Assembly (NCBI GenBank): GCA_017475805.1
Contig: JAFVEW010000270.1
Coordinates: 1-14,765 of the forward strand
Length of the DNA: 14,765 bases
DNA from: Synergistaceae bacterium
Lineage (GTDB): Bacteria; Synergistota; Synergistia; Synergistales; Aminobacteriaceae
Reading direction: 5' to 3'
Below the pieces are notes generated by a model. It saw only the letters and a program-made list of their open reading frames with translations, was not told the DNA's origin and did not search any database. The translations under genes were made by a program, and so were the position numbers. This document shows, piece by piece, positions 1-6,607 of the stretch; the stretch's first letter is position 1; each line of letters begins with the position of its first letter.

Positions 1-230
1 ACTAAAACTAAAAGCAAAGCAAAGAAGAGCTACAACTTCGTAATTTTTTCGGCCAGAATTTCAAAGAAAAGAAATTCAAAGATAAAAAAGGACAAATAAT
101 AGCCGCTGTCTTAAAATCTAAAACTAAAACTCAGCTTAATATAAAATTCACTAAAATATTTTCAGGCGAAGATATAAAAATTATTTTCCAAAGATTACGC
201 CCTTTGATAAAAGATTGGCCCGGAAAATAA
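1..230 (+). other. possible frameshifted 3' end of an unidentified gene
   Basis: Reading frame 3 is open from base 12 to a TAA at 228-230, but it has two TAA stops at 3-5 and 9-11 and no ATG or GTG. The encoded end is lysine-rich and then alternates hydrophobic and charged residues, finishing SGEDIKIIFQRLRPLIKDW-PGK, which looks like a genuine C-terminus. Frame 1 is open from the window edge to 97-99 and also begins Lys/Ser-rich. One reading is a gene entering from the left whose frame is broken near bases 10-35 by an indel; the other is chance openness in AT-rich DNA. I recognise no family. The remaining 231-296 holds only a 25-codon ATG frame (239-316) that runs into the end of the next gene. 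Confidence 0.3.
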
Positions 231-296
231 TTAATCATATGAGCGGCGTGATAACGAACGAGCAAAATAAAGTTTTAGCTTCACCTAACGCCTTTC

Positions 297-1025
297 TCAA
301 TGATATTTATGTTTAATCTCTTCCCATTTTGGGATTTTAATTTCGTGACCGTAATGTTTCTGATAACTCTTTAAGAATCTATTTCGCCAGCGTGAAGCCT
401 TTGCGTGTGTCCCCGGATTTTGAAAGATCGGTGCCTCTAACGCCGACAAAAAATCTTCAAGAGATTCAAAAACTTTCGTCTTTGTTTTTGTTGCATACCA
501 TGTGCAGGGACGAATCTCGACAGGCATCTCATTATAAGTTTTGATTGTCAACGGCCATTGCTTCATTGGTTTTGTAATCTCCCAAATTTTTTTGAGCCAT
601 AAATCTTGAATTCTTAAATTTCCTGTCTCAATGTTCATACTGTAGCCAAAGATTAAATAATCAGCGTCAAGATGCCAAGGCCGCCTGATACAATCTTCGA
701 CGAAAAAATCAAAAGCCGCTATGCTAAATCTCGGATTATCGGCGCGGTTGAAAGCCTTAATTTCGAGCCAGTTGCTACGTAAATTTTTGGGATTCAAATA
801 AATATCAGGCGGAGTTTGAGGCAGCGGATTTGCTACAAAATCTATTCGAGCGCGTTCTAGCCATTCGCAGACCCAATCTTGAATAATCTCGCCTATTATG
901 TCCCGCCGTTTTATGCCCACGCTGATATTGCCTAATTGAAATTTTATGCTGCCTGTTAAATTTTTTATTCTGTAATCAAAAATCAGAAGTTTATAAAATT
1001 CTCGAGCCGTGATTAAATTTGCCAT
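297..1025 (-). CDS. type II restriction endonuclease, PD-(D/E)XK fold, NgoBV/NlaIV-like
   Basis: Predicted endonuclease of 242 aa if started at the ATG at 1025. A GTG five codons upstream (1040) is the alternative and would give 247 aa. I prefer the ATG because the first conserved block, LITAREFYKLL, then begins three residues in, as I recall for this family; neither start has a strong ribosome site. The nuclease signature is visible: PPD at residues 77-79 and LEIK at 92-95 (numbering from the GTG), the Asp...Glu-x-Lys metal site on a short beta hairpin. An upstream helix, IIGEIIQDWVCEWL, carries the extra acidic residue common in this fold. The layout resembles the NgoBV/NlaIV family, whose members cut GGNNCC; specificity here is inference. 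No cognate methyltransferase lies next to it within the window. Composition matches its neighbours. Confidence 0.65.
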   Translation of the reverse strand: MANLITAREFYKLLIFDYRIKNLTGSIKFQLGNISVGIKRRDIIGEIIQDWVCEWLERARIDFVANPLPQTPPDIYLNPKNLRSNWLEIKAFNRADNPRFSIAAFDFFVEDCIRRPWHLDADYLIFGYSMNIETGNLRIQDLWLKKIWEITKPMKQWPLTIKTYNEMPVEIRPCTWYATKTKTKVFESLEDFLSALEAPIFQNPGTHAKASRWRNRFLKSYQKHYGHEIKIPKWEEIKHKYH

Positions 1026-1056
1026 GATGATACGTTGCACTCTAAAAATTTTCGTG

Positions 1057-1065
1057 TGATATTAT
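1057..1065 (+). promoter_or_regulatory. extended -10 promoter for argG
   Basis: TGaTATTAT at 1057-1065 fits an extended -10 element (TG-n-TATAAT with one mismatch). A possible -35, TTGCAC, lies at 1035-1040, but the 19-bp spacer is long. Transcription would start near 1072 and leave a leader of about 40 nt before the argG ATG, with AAGGA at 1095-1099. Confidence 0.45.
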
Positions 1066-1066
1066 C

Positions 1067-1072
1067 ATTATA
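1067..1072 (-). promoter_or_regulatory. -10 box for the restriction endonuclease gene
   Basis: A perfect TATAAT on the minus strand, ending one base from the argG -10 on the other strand. No good -35 is seen 16-18 bp upstream. The start point would fall near 1060, about 35 nt before the ATG at 1025. Confidence 0.35.
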
Positions 1073-1110
1073 TAAAAATCATTTTTTGAGAAAGAAGGAA
1101 TTTTTTTAAT

Positions 1111-2343
1111 ATGCCCGAGAAAAAAGGAAAGGCAGTGCTTGCCTACAGCGGCGGCCTTGATACCTCTGTCGCTGTAATGTGGCTCACAGAACAGGGCTAT
1201 GACGTTATAACAATGACTGCAGACGTCGGTCAAAAAGATGTAGACCTTCAGGCTGCGAAATCAAAAGCTCTTCACAGCGGAGCTATTAAAGCCTATATAT
1301 TCGATCTTAAAAAGACTTTTGTTGAAAATTATGTTTATCCGTCATTGAGAGCTAACGCTATGTATCAAGGCACTTATCCATTAGTTTCGGCTTTATCGCG
1401 TCCATTAATAGCTAAGACTTTAGTTGACATTGCTAATAAAGAAGGCGCGGTTGCTGTTGCTCACGGCTGCACAGGTAAAGGCCAAGACCAAGTTAGAATC
1501 GAAGTATGCGCGACAGCTTTGAATCCTAAAATCAAAGTTCTTGCTCCCGTTCGCGATTGGCATTTCACACGCGAGGCTGAAATAGAATACGCTGCTAAAC
1601 ACGGGATTCCTGTCAGAGCCACTGCGGCGTCGCCTTACAGCACCGACGATAATTTATGGGGACGTTCGATTGAATGCGGCCTCCTTGAAGACCCTTGGAA
1701 CGAACCACCCGAAGATGCTTACGAAATGACTTCAAACCCGATCGAAGGGCCTGATGCTCCTGAATTTATCGAAATCAGTTTTGAAGGCGGAATCCCTGTA
1801 GCTTTGAACGGTGAAAGAATGCACGGCGTTGAATTAATCCAGAAATTAAATAAAATCGCTGGCCGTCATGGAGTCGGGCGCGTCGATATGATTGAAGACA
1901 GACTCGTAGGCTTCAAGTCCCGTGAGGTTTATGAATGTCCGGGTTCAACGACTTTATTAGCTGCTCACAGAGCTATAGAAACTTTAACGCTTGATAAGCA
2001 AGTCTTAAAGACAAAGCGCGAACTTGAAACTCGTTTTGCTGAATTAACTTACGAAGGCTACTGGTTCTCACCGTTAAGAGATGCTATAAACGCTTTCATG
2101 AATGACACTCAGAAATTCGTGAACGGAACAGTAAAAATGCGTTTATTCAAAGGCCAAGCAGTAGTTCGCGGCTTAAAGACGAACAAGAGCATTTATCGCC
2201 ACGATTTAGCTACTTATTCAGAAGGCGACGCTTTTGATCATTCAGCGGCTGTAGGATTTATAAATATTTGGGGCTTGCCTGTCAGAACATGGACATCAAC
2301 ATGGCCGCGTCAAGACGAAGCAGAAATTCCGATTGAAGCATAA
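1111..2343 (+). CDS. argG: argininosuccinate synthase
   Basis: ATP-dependent ligase that joins citrulline and aspartate to argininosuccinate, the penultimate step of arginine synthesis in the cytoplasm. The 410-aa length is normal for bacterial ArgG. The N-type ATP pyrophosphatase P-loop AYSGGLDTSV is at residues 11-20. The family block AHGCTGKGQDQVRIE follows near residues 117-131, and SPYSTDDNLWGRSIECG near 174-190 is also typical. The start is ATG after AAGGA with an 11-nt gap. It stands alone: argH and other arginine genes are not in the window, and a terminator follows within 40 bp of the stop. Confidence 0.97.
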   Translation: MPEKKGKAVLAYSGGLDTSVAVMWLTEQGYDVITMTADVGQKDVDLQAAKSKALHSGAIKAYIFDLKKTFVENYVYPSLRANAMYQGTYPLVSALSRPLIAKTLVDIANKEGAVAVAHGCTGKGQDQVRIEVCATALNPKIKVLAPVRDWHFTREAEIEYAAKHGIPVRATAASPYSTDDNLWGRSIECGLLEDPWNEPPEDAYEMTSNPIEGPDAPEFIEISFEGGIPVALNGERMHGVELIQKLNKIAGRHGVGRVDMIEDRLVGFKSREVYECPGSTTLLAAHRAIETLTLDKQVLKTKRELETRFAELTYEGYWFSPLRDAINAFMNDTQKFVNGTVKMRLFKGQAVVRGLKTNKSIYRHDLATYSEGDAFDHSAAVGFINIWGLPVRTWTSTWPRQDEAEIPIEA

Positions 2344-2361
2344 ATTTTATTGTGCTATAAT
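2333..2361 (+). promoter_or_regulatory. strong sigma-70-type promoter inside the end of argG
   Basis: TTGAAG at 2333-2338, a 17-bp spacer, then a perfect TATAAT at 2356-2361 preceded by TGc at 2353-2355, making it an extended -10. It is the best promoter match in the window. It overlaps the last codons and stop of argG and points away from it. Only a terminator hairpin lies downstream before the convergent tsaD. Confidence 0.55.
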
Positions 2362-2366
2362 CTCGC

Positions 2367-2430
2367 ACGAGGAGTTAGGAGAAATCGGGGAGTTGGACTT
2401 CGGTTCGACTCCCTGATTTTATGTTTTTTT
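2367..2430 (+). ncRNA. candidate small RNA of about 64 nt ending in a terminator hairpin
   Basis: Defined by the promoter just upstream (start expected at 2367-2369) and the terminator ending near 2430. The 5' half is purine-rich, with GGAG occurring at 2371-2374, 2378-2381 (GGAG again) and inside the hairpin arm. GGAGT at 2371-2375 could pair with ACTCC at 2408-2412 in competition with the terminator stem. No open frame with a ribosome site is seen. The alternative is that the hairpin simply terminates argG and the promoter match is fortuitous. No known RNA family is recognised. Confidence 0.4.
2382..2430 (+). terminator. rho-independent terminator with C(UUCG)G tetraloop
   Basis: A 17-bp stem with no mismatch (three G-T wobbles) pairs 2382-2398 with 2403-2419. 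It is closed by C-G around the TTCG loop at 2399-2402. A T-rich tail, including seven T at 2424-2430, follows. On the minus strand no T-run follows the stem, so it works for argG and any transcript from 2333-2361, not for tsaD. Confidence 0.85.
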
Positions 2431-3445
2431 ATAGCTCATGAAGCGAAGGATCAGCTATAACTTCATCAGGTAAAAAATTTTTATTTCGTTCAAAAGAATT
2501 TCGTCCTGCCATAGCGACCATTACGGCATTATCCGTGCAGCGTTTTATTTCAGGAAGCCAAGCACGGAAATTTTTATTTTTGCTTAAAGCCTCACGTAAA
2601 GCACTGTTAGCAGAAACGCCGCCCGAAGCTGAGACTTTTTTTATTTTTGTTAGTTTGACAGCTAAATTAACTTTCGCGATTAATGACTCTGTAACAGCTC
2701 TTTGAAACGACGCGCATAAATCTTCGACCGGAATTTCAGAATTTGAATCTTGAAATTTTTTAACCTGCCATAATAATGCTGTCTTTAAGCCGCTGAAACT
2801 AAATTCAATTTTGTCAGTGTTTTTCAAAGGCACAGGGAAATTAAAAGCATGAGAGTCACCCGATTTCGCTAATTTATCAATTTCAGGGCCGCCGGGATAT
2901 GGCAAGCCTAAAATTTTTGCGGCTTTATCATAGGCCTCGCCTGCTGCGTCGTCGCGGGTCTGTCCTAATAGTTCATAATCGCCGAATTTTTGAACTTTTA
3001 TAATTTCAGTATGTCCGCCTGAGACTATAAGCGATAAAAACGGCGGCTCTAAGTCTTGAGCTTCAACTAAAGGCGCGAATAAATGTCCTTCAAGATGATT
3101 AACGCCGATTAACGGAACATTCCAGGCTTGTGATAATGCCTTCGCAGTTTGAACGCCTACAATTAAAGATCCCATCAAGCCAGGGCCTCTTGTTACGGCG
3201 ATTAAATTTAATTTTTGGCCTTTAATTTTCGTTTCTTTCAAAGCTGCGTCAATAAGCGGCAATAGATTTTCAAGATGTTTACGCGCCGCAAATTCAGGAA
3301 TTACTCCGCCGAAGCGTGAATGATCTTTAATTTGACTCGATAAAAATTCGCATAAGACTTCACGTTCATTTTTAAGAATAGCTACGCCCGTATCGTCGCA
3401 GCTTGTCTCGATGCCGAGAGTCAAAAAACTTTCGTTTTCATTCAT
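2429..3445 (-). CDS. tsaD: tRNA N6-adenosine threonylcarbamoyltransferase
   Basis: Transfers the threonylcarbamoyl group from its AMP carrier to A37 of ANN-decoding tRNAs, acting with TsaB and TsaE in the cytoplasm. The protein has 338 aa, the usual length. Motifs seen: LGIETSCDDTGVAIL at 10-24, metal-binding HLEGH with His117 and His121, SGGHTE at 142-147, GGVSAN at 275-280 and TDNA with metal ligand Asp305. It is the last gene of the minus-strand operon. No ribosome site precedes the ATG, but the 62-aa gene stops six bases upstream, so translational coupling is likely. Its stop lies at the T-tail of the argG terminator, leaving no terminator of its own visible on its strand. Confidence 0.96.
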   Translation of the reverse strand: MNENESFLTLGIETSCDDTGVAILKNEREVLCEFLSSQIKDHSRFGGVIPEFAARKHLENLLPLIDAALKETKIKGQKLNLIAVTRGPGLMGSLIVGVQTAKALSQAWNVPLIGVNHLEGHLFAPLVEAQDLEPPFLSLIVSGGHTEIIKVQKFGDYELLGQTRDDAAGEAYDKAAKILGLPYPGGPEIDKLAKSGDSHAFNFPVPLKNTDKIEFSFSGLKTALLWQVKKFQDSNSEIPVEDLCASFQRAVTESLIAKVNLAVKLTKIKKVSASGGVSANSALREALSKNKNFRAWLPEIKRCTDNAVMVAMAGRNSFERNKNFLPDEVIADPSLHEL

Positions 3446-3451
3446 AATTTT

Positions 3452-3640
3452 TTACATAAAAGAACAGTCTTCAACAAATTCATACCAGTCGTGATTTATA
3501 AAATCGTCGTAAGAATCAAACAGCGATGGCTGCATGGTCTCATCAATAAAAACAAAACGCTCAAAGCCGTCAAGAGCGACTGAGCCGAACCATAATTTAT
3601 TGTCGCAGTTTTGATTATGCGAAAACATTAACGTTGACAT
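3452..3640 (-). CDS. small acidic protein of unknown function
   Basis: 62-aa product that I do not recognise. It has no signal peptide or membrane segment. It is aromatic and acidic, with a C-terminal half rich in Asp, Tyr, Phe and Trp (block DSYDDFINHDWYEF) and two cysteines, at 12 and 59. It is probably a real gene: AGGAGA (3649-3654) sits eight bases before the ATG and overlaps the TAG stop of ispDF, and the gene ends six bases before tsaD. It is therefore embedded in a tightly packed operon and probably co-translated with both neighbours. Confidence 0.65.
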   Translation of the reverse strand: MSTLMFSHNQNCDNKLWFGSVALDGFERFVFIDETMQPSLFDSYDDFINHDWYEFVEDCSFM

Positions 3641-3652
3641 TTCTTAAATCTC

Positions 3653-4783
3653 CTAATTTATATTTATAAATGAAAGCGTCGCGCACGCCCAGCAAGTCAT
3701 CGAAAGGCCGCGTCCTGAATCATTAAGATTTTCAGCAGATTTGAATTTTATATTGACGTCGAAAAATTTTCCTAAATTATTTTTAATTTCCTCGCGGTAT
3801 TTATTTAATCGCGGCACTTGAGCTTCAACGACAGCATCAACAAAGTCAACCCGCCAGCCCTCAGCACTAACTAAACTCAAAACTTTTTTTAATAATTCAA
3901 TACTGTCGGCGTTTCTTAATTTTTCGTCAGAAGCAGGAAAAATATTTCCTATGTCCTCGAGACCTGCCGCGCCTAAAATCGAATCCATAATGGCGTGAGT
4001 CAATAAATCAGCATCTGAATGGCCAAGCAAGCCTAATGGAGAATCTTTTATTAAAATTCCGCCTAAAATTAATTTTCTTTCAGGGACTAATTGATGAACA
4101 TCGTAGCCGATCCCTGTGCGCGTGATTTTTTGATTATTGATCAGAGATTTTGCTATAGTCATATCTTCTTGCCAAGTAATTTTGAAATTTAATCTTTGAC
4201 CTTCGACAGTCGTTAATTTATAACCTGCGTCGAGCCAAGATTCAGCCTCGTCTTTAGCGTCAAGATTTTTTTTCACGGCCTCTATTAATTTTTTCCTGTG
4301 AAAACTTTGCGGCGTTTGAGTTGCTGCCAACCCGTCTCGATTAATAACTGAGATATTATCGCCGTCAATTTTTTTCAAAGCGTCAGCAACTTTCAAGACC
4401 GGAATTGCTCCTGTATTTTCGTCGGTGGCGTCCATGAGAGCTAAAAATAAATCTTTATTCGCAAAAGGCCGCGCAGCGTCATGAATTAAAACATAATCGC
4501 AGGCAGCAGCATTTAAGCCGTTTAAGACAGATTCTGAACGAGTTTCTCCGCCGTGAACAATCTTGAAAGGCAAAGGAGACTCCCACGAAATTTTTTCAGA
4601 ATCAAAATCGTTCGGAATAACTAAAATTACTTCATTAACGCCCGAATTTTTTAATTTTGCTGCTTCGTCCGTGCTCCATTGCCATAAAATTTTATCGCCG
4701 AGCTTCATAAATTGTTTTTGTTCTCCAAATCTTGCGCCTTTACCTCCCGCGACGATAATAAACGAGAATTTTTTTCCGCTCAT
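3653..4783 (-). CDS. ispDF: bifunctional IspD/IspF isoprenoid enzyme
   Basis: Two non-consecutive enzymes of the MEP isoprenoid pathway in one 376-aa chain. The N-terminal half (about 5-215) is 2-C-methyl-D-erythritol 4-phosphate cytidylyltransferase, with the nucleotide-binding VAGGKGARFG at 11-20 and HDAARP at 101-106. The C-terminal half (about 222-372) is 2-C-methyl-D-erythritol 2,4-cyclodiphosphate synthase, with metal ligands Asp228 and His230 in GYDVH, GHSDAD at 254-259 and His263. The late IspF motif, normally TTTEKLGF, reads KSAENLND here (348-355), keeping the Glu but losing the threonines. The start overlaps the recR stop as ATGA, and GGAGG lies 11 bases upstream. IspD-IspF fusions are known in several bacterial groups. 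Confidence 0.94.
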   Translation of the reverse strand: MSGKKFSFIIVAGGKGARFGEQKQFMKLGDKILWQWSTDEAAKLKNSGVNEVILVIPNDFDSEKISWESPLPFKIVHGGETRSESVLNGLNAAACDYVLIHDAARPFANKDLFLALMDATDENTGAIPVLKVADALKKIDGDNISVINRDGLAATQTPQSFHRKKLIEAVKKNLDAKDEAESWLDAGYKLTTVEGQRLNFKITWQEDMTIAKSLINNQKITRTGIGYDVHQLVPERKLILGGILIKDSPLGLLGHSDADLLTHAIMDSILGAAGLEDIGNIFPASDEKLRNADSIELLKKVLSLVSAEGWRVDFVDAVVEAQVPRLNKYREEIKNNLGKFFDVNIKFKSAENLNDSGRGLSMTCWACATLSFININ

Positions 4784-5382
4784 TCTTCAATAGACCTCCG
4801 TCCTTCGAGAGATGTATGAAGGGTCAATTTATCTGCAAACTCGATGCTGCTGCCTAACGGAAGCCCAAAGGCAAGCCGCGATATTTTTGTGTTTATATTC
4901 TTAGCCGATTTAATTATTTCTATTAAAGAATATTGAGTCATATTGCCTTCAATGCTTGGACTTGTAGCGATTATTATTTCTTTAGGATTTAGAGCTTGAA
5001 TATGACGCAAAAGAAAATTCGCGCTTTCTTTTGTTATCTCGCGATCCAATAACGGTGCTGTCTGAGTGCCTAAGACATGATAAAGGCCATTATAAATTTT
5101 TGCCTGTTCAAAGGCCGTGAGAGATTCTAAATCTTCGACGATGCAAAGAATTTTTTTATCGCGCAAAGGATCAGAACAAATTTCGCAAGGGTCTTGAGTC
5201 GAAAGATTGCCGCACTGTGAACAAGTTTTGAGATTTTTTTTCAAGTTCGCAATAAGCCCGCCGAGTCGATTTAATTCTTCATTATCTTGTTTCAATAAAT
5301 GAAAAACTATTCTCTGCGCACTTTTCATTCCAAGACCTGGAAATTTTTTCAGAGTTTCCGTAAGGTCGCCTATAAAATCCAT
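4780..5382 (-). CDS. recR: recombination mediator protein RecR
   Basis: Acts with RecO and RecF to load RecA on gapped DNA. The 200-aa length is standard. In order: helix-hairpin-helix FPGLGMKSAQRIVFHLL at 14-30, a four-cysteine zinc finger (Cys54, 57, 66, 69), a Toprim domain beginning at LCIVED (79-84) and continuing through IIIATSPSIEGN, and the C-terminal block ADKLTLHTSLEGRR. The gap to ebfC is 17 bases and consists only of A and T with no ribosome site, so translation may depend on coupling to ebfC or on the unstructured leader. Its stop overlaps the ispDF start. Pairing with ebfC is the classic bacterial arrangement. Confidence 0.96.
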   Translation of the reverse strand: MDFIGDLTETLKKFPGLGMKSAQRIVFHLLKQDNEELNRLGGLIANLKKNLKTCSQCGNLSTQDPCEICSDPLRDKKILCIVEDLESLTAFEQAKIYNGLYHVLGTQTAPLLDREITKESANFLLRHIQALNPKEIIIATSPSIEGNMTQYSLIEIIKSAKNINTKISRLAFGLPLGSSIEFADKLTLHTSLEGRRSIEE

Positions 5383-5399
5383 TTATTATAAAAATAAAA

Positions 5400-5723
5400 T
5401 TAAAGTCCCAGTGAACCTAAAGCTCCGCCGAGTCCGCCTGTGATGCTGCTCATTCGATCGTTTATTAAGTCGCGGCTCTTTTTTAATCCTTCATTAACTG
5501 CAGAGACGATTAAATCTTCGAGCATTTCTTTATCGTCGGGATTAATTACTTCGGGGTCGATTTTTATGGAAACGATATCGCCTTGACCTGAGAAAGTTGC
5601 GCTGACCATGCCGCCTCCGACGCTTGCTTCAACTGTCTCGCTGGCGAGTTTTTCCTGCATCTGCATCATCTGAGACTGCATTTGACGAACTTGTTTTAAC
5701 ATTTTATTGGGATTCATATTCAT
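5400..5723 (-). CDS. ebfC: YbaB/EbfC-family nucleoid-associated protein
   Basis: Small DNA-binding protein (107 aa) that forms tweezer-like dimers and associates with the nucleoid. Seen: an N-terminal amphipathic helix rich in Met and Gln (KMLKQVRQMQSQMMQMQEKL), the central EASVGGGMVSATFSGQGDIVSIKIDP sheet region in two blocks, then helices with the conserved DLI-SAVNEGLKKS pattern and a glycine-rich tail. It is the first gene of the minus-strand operon. The ATG is preceded by AAGGAGAA (5733-5740) with nine bases between. A promoter is proposed at 5785-5793. The recR neighbour is the standard partner. Confidence 0.93.
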   Translation of the reverse strand: MNMNPNKMLKQVRQMQSQMMQMQEKLASETVEASVGGGMVSATFSGQGDIVSIKIDPEVINPDDKEMLEDLIVSAVNEGLKKSRDLINDRMSSITGGLGGALGSLGL

Positions 5724-5784
5724 GAAAAACTTTTCTCCTTTTAGCTTTTTAACTTTTAATTTTGAGATTAAAATCTTCGTCTTG

Positions 5785-5793
5785 ATTCTATCA
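5785..5793 (-). promoter_or_regulatory. extended -10 promoter for ebfC-recR-ispDF-tsaD
   Basis: On the minus strand, TGaTAGAAT (5793 down to 5785) matches an extended -10 with one mismatch in the hexamer. The -35 position is only a T-run. The leader to the ebfC ATG would be about 55 nt. It lies two bases from the -10 box of the divergent DUF554 gene. Confidence 0.4.
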
Positions 5794-5795
5794 CG

Positions 5796-5801
5796 TATAA
5801 T
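5796..5801 (+). promoter_or_regulatory. -10 box for the DUF554 gene
   Basis: Perfect TATAAT; no good -35 is seen at the usual distance. Transcription would begin near 5808. AAGGAG follows at 5818-5823, within a leader of about 33 nt. Confidence 0.4.
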
Positions 5802-5840
5802 TTAACGAAAAATTTTTAAGGAGCAATTTTATTTTTAATC

Positions 5841-6542
5841 ATGAATGAAATTTTTAGAAATATTCCTGCGGGCGGAACGTTGTTTAATTCGCTTGCTGTC
5901 CTAATAGGAAGTTCAATAGGTCTTGCAATCGGTAAATTTATTCCTGAGAAAATGCAGGGAACAATTTTTAATTGCATGGGACTTTTTACTCTTTATGTCG
6001 GAATAAATATGACTCTCAATACGAAACATTCAATCGCTGTTTTAATAAGCCTCGTGCTTGGAACAATAACCGGCGAGATATTAGGCATAGAAAAAAAATT
6101 AAACAGCTTAGGCGACGTTTTGAAAGCAAAATTTCATGCTGAAAATTCAAAATTTACCGAAGGCTTCGTGAACGCTACATTATTATTCTGCGTCGGTTCA
6201 ATGGCAGTCATAGGAGCATTTGAGGACGGCCTGCGCCATAATCCTGAAATCTTAATGACAAAAGGCACAATGGACGGAATAATCTCGATTTTATTTGCAG
6301 GTACGTTCGGGATAGGAGCTTTGTTTTCGATCATTCCGATGTCCATATATCAAGGTGCGCTGACATTTTTAGGCGTTTGGGCGGAGCCTTTTATAACGGC
6401 TGACATGTATGCGAATATCTCAGGGTTAGGCGGCTTGATGATACTGGGAATTGGCTTGAACATGTTGAAAATCACAAAATTAAATTTAGGCGACATGCTG
6501 CCTGGATTGATTTACGTGATATTTATAACTATGTTATTTTAA
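5841..6542 (+). CDS. DUF554-family membrane protein
   Basis: Polytopic inner-membrane protein (233 aa) with the features of DUF554 (YdfK-like), a widespread family without an assigned transport substrate. The N-terminal GTLFNSLAVLIGSSIGL is the typical opening, and the stretch TEGFVNATLLFCVGSMAVIGAFEDG is a family hallmark. Seven or so hydrophobic segments are visible, with short loops and a hydrophobic C-terminus ending in MLF. The only ribosome site, AAGGAG at 5818-5823, is 17 bases from the ATG, which is long, but no other usual start codon lies in frame between them. It appears monocistronic and diverges from ebfC. Confidence 0.88.
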   Translation: MNEIFRNIPAGGTLFNSLAVLIGSSIGLAIGKFIPEKMQGTIFNCMGLFTLYVGINMTLNTKHSIAVLISLVLGTITGEILGIEKKLNSLGDVLKAKFHAENSKFTEGFVNATLLFCVGSMAVIGAFEDGLRHNPEILMTKGTMDGIISILFAGTFGIGALFSIIPMSIYQGALTFLGVWAEPFITADMYANISGLGGLMILGIGLNMLKITKLNLGDMLPGLIYVIFITMLF

Positions 6543-6556
6543 GCGACTCTTTTTTC

Positions 6557-6587
6557 ACGTTATCTATCCCGCAAAGATTGATAACGT
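6557..6587. repeat. inverted repeat with 12-bp stem
   Basis: ACGTTATCtATC at 6557-6568 and GATtGATAACGT at 6576-6587 are complementary except for one T-T pair and flank the 7-nt loop CCGCAAA. No T-run follows on either strand (the six T lie before the stem), so it is a poor rho-independent terminator. It could be an mRNA 3'-end structure for the DUF554 gene or a protein-binding palindrome. Confidence 0.7.
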
Positions 6588-6607
6588 CTAATTAAAACGC
6601 GACTCTT

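Noticed and set aside
239..316. 25-codon plus-strand frame starting ATG at 239
   Set aside because: Very short, no ribosome site, and it runs into the 3' end of the endonuclease gene on the other strand.
1042..1602. Minus-strand open frames over the start of argG
   Set aside because: They lie antisense to a highly conserved gene, have low-complexity products and no ribosome sites.
2387..2415. GGTTCGACTCCC resembles the T-arm of a tRNA or tmRNA 3' end
   Set aside because: No acceptor stem, CCA or remaining cloverleaf is present, and the bases are fully used by the symmetric terminator hairpin.
4563..4793. Plus-strand 76-codon frame over the ispDF start
   Set aside because: Shadow of the IspD coding region; no family features.
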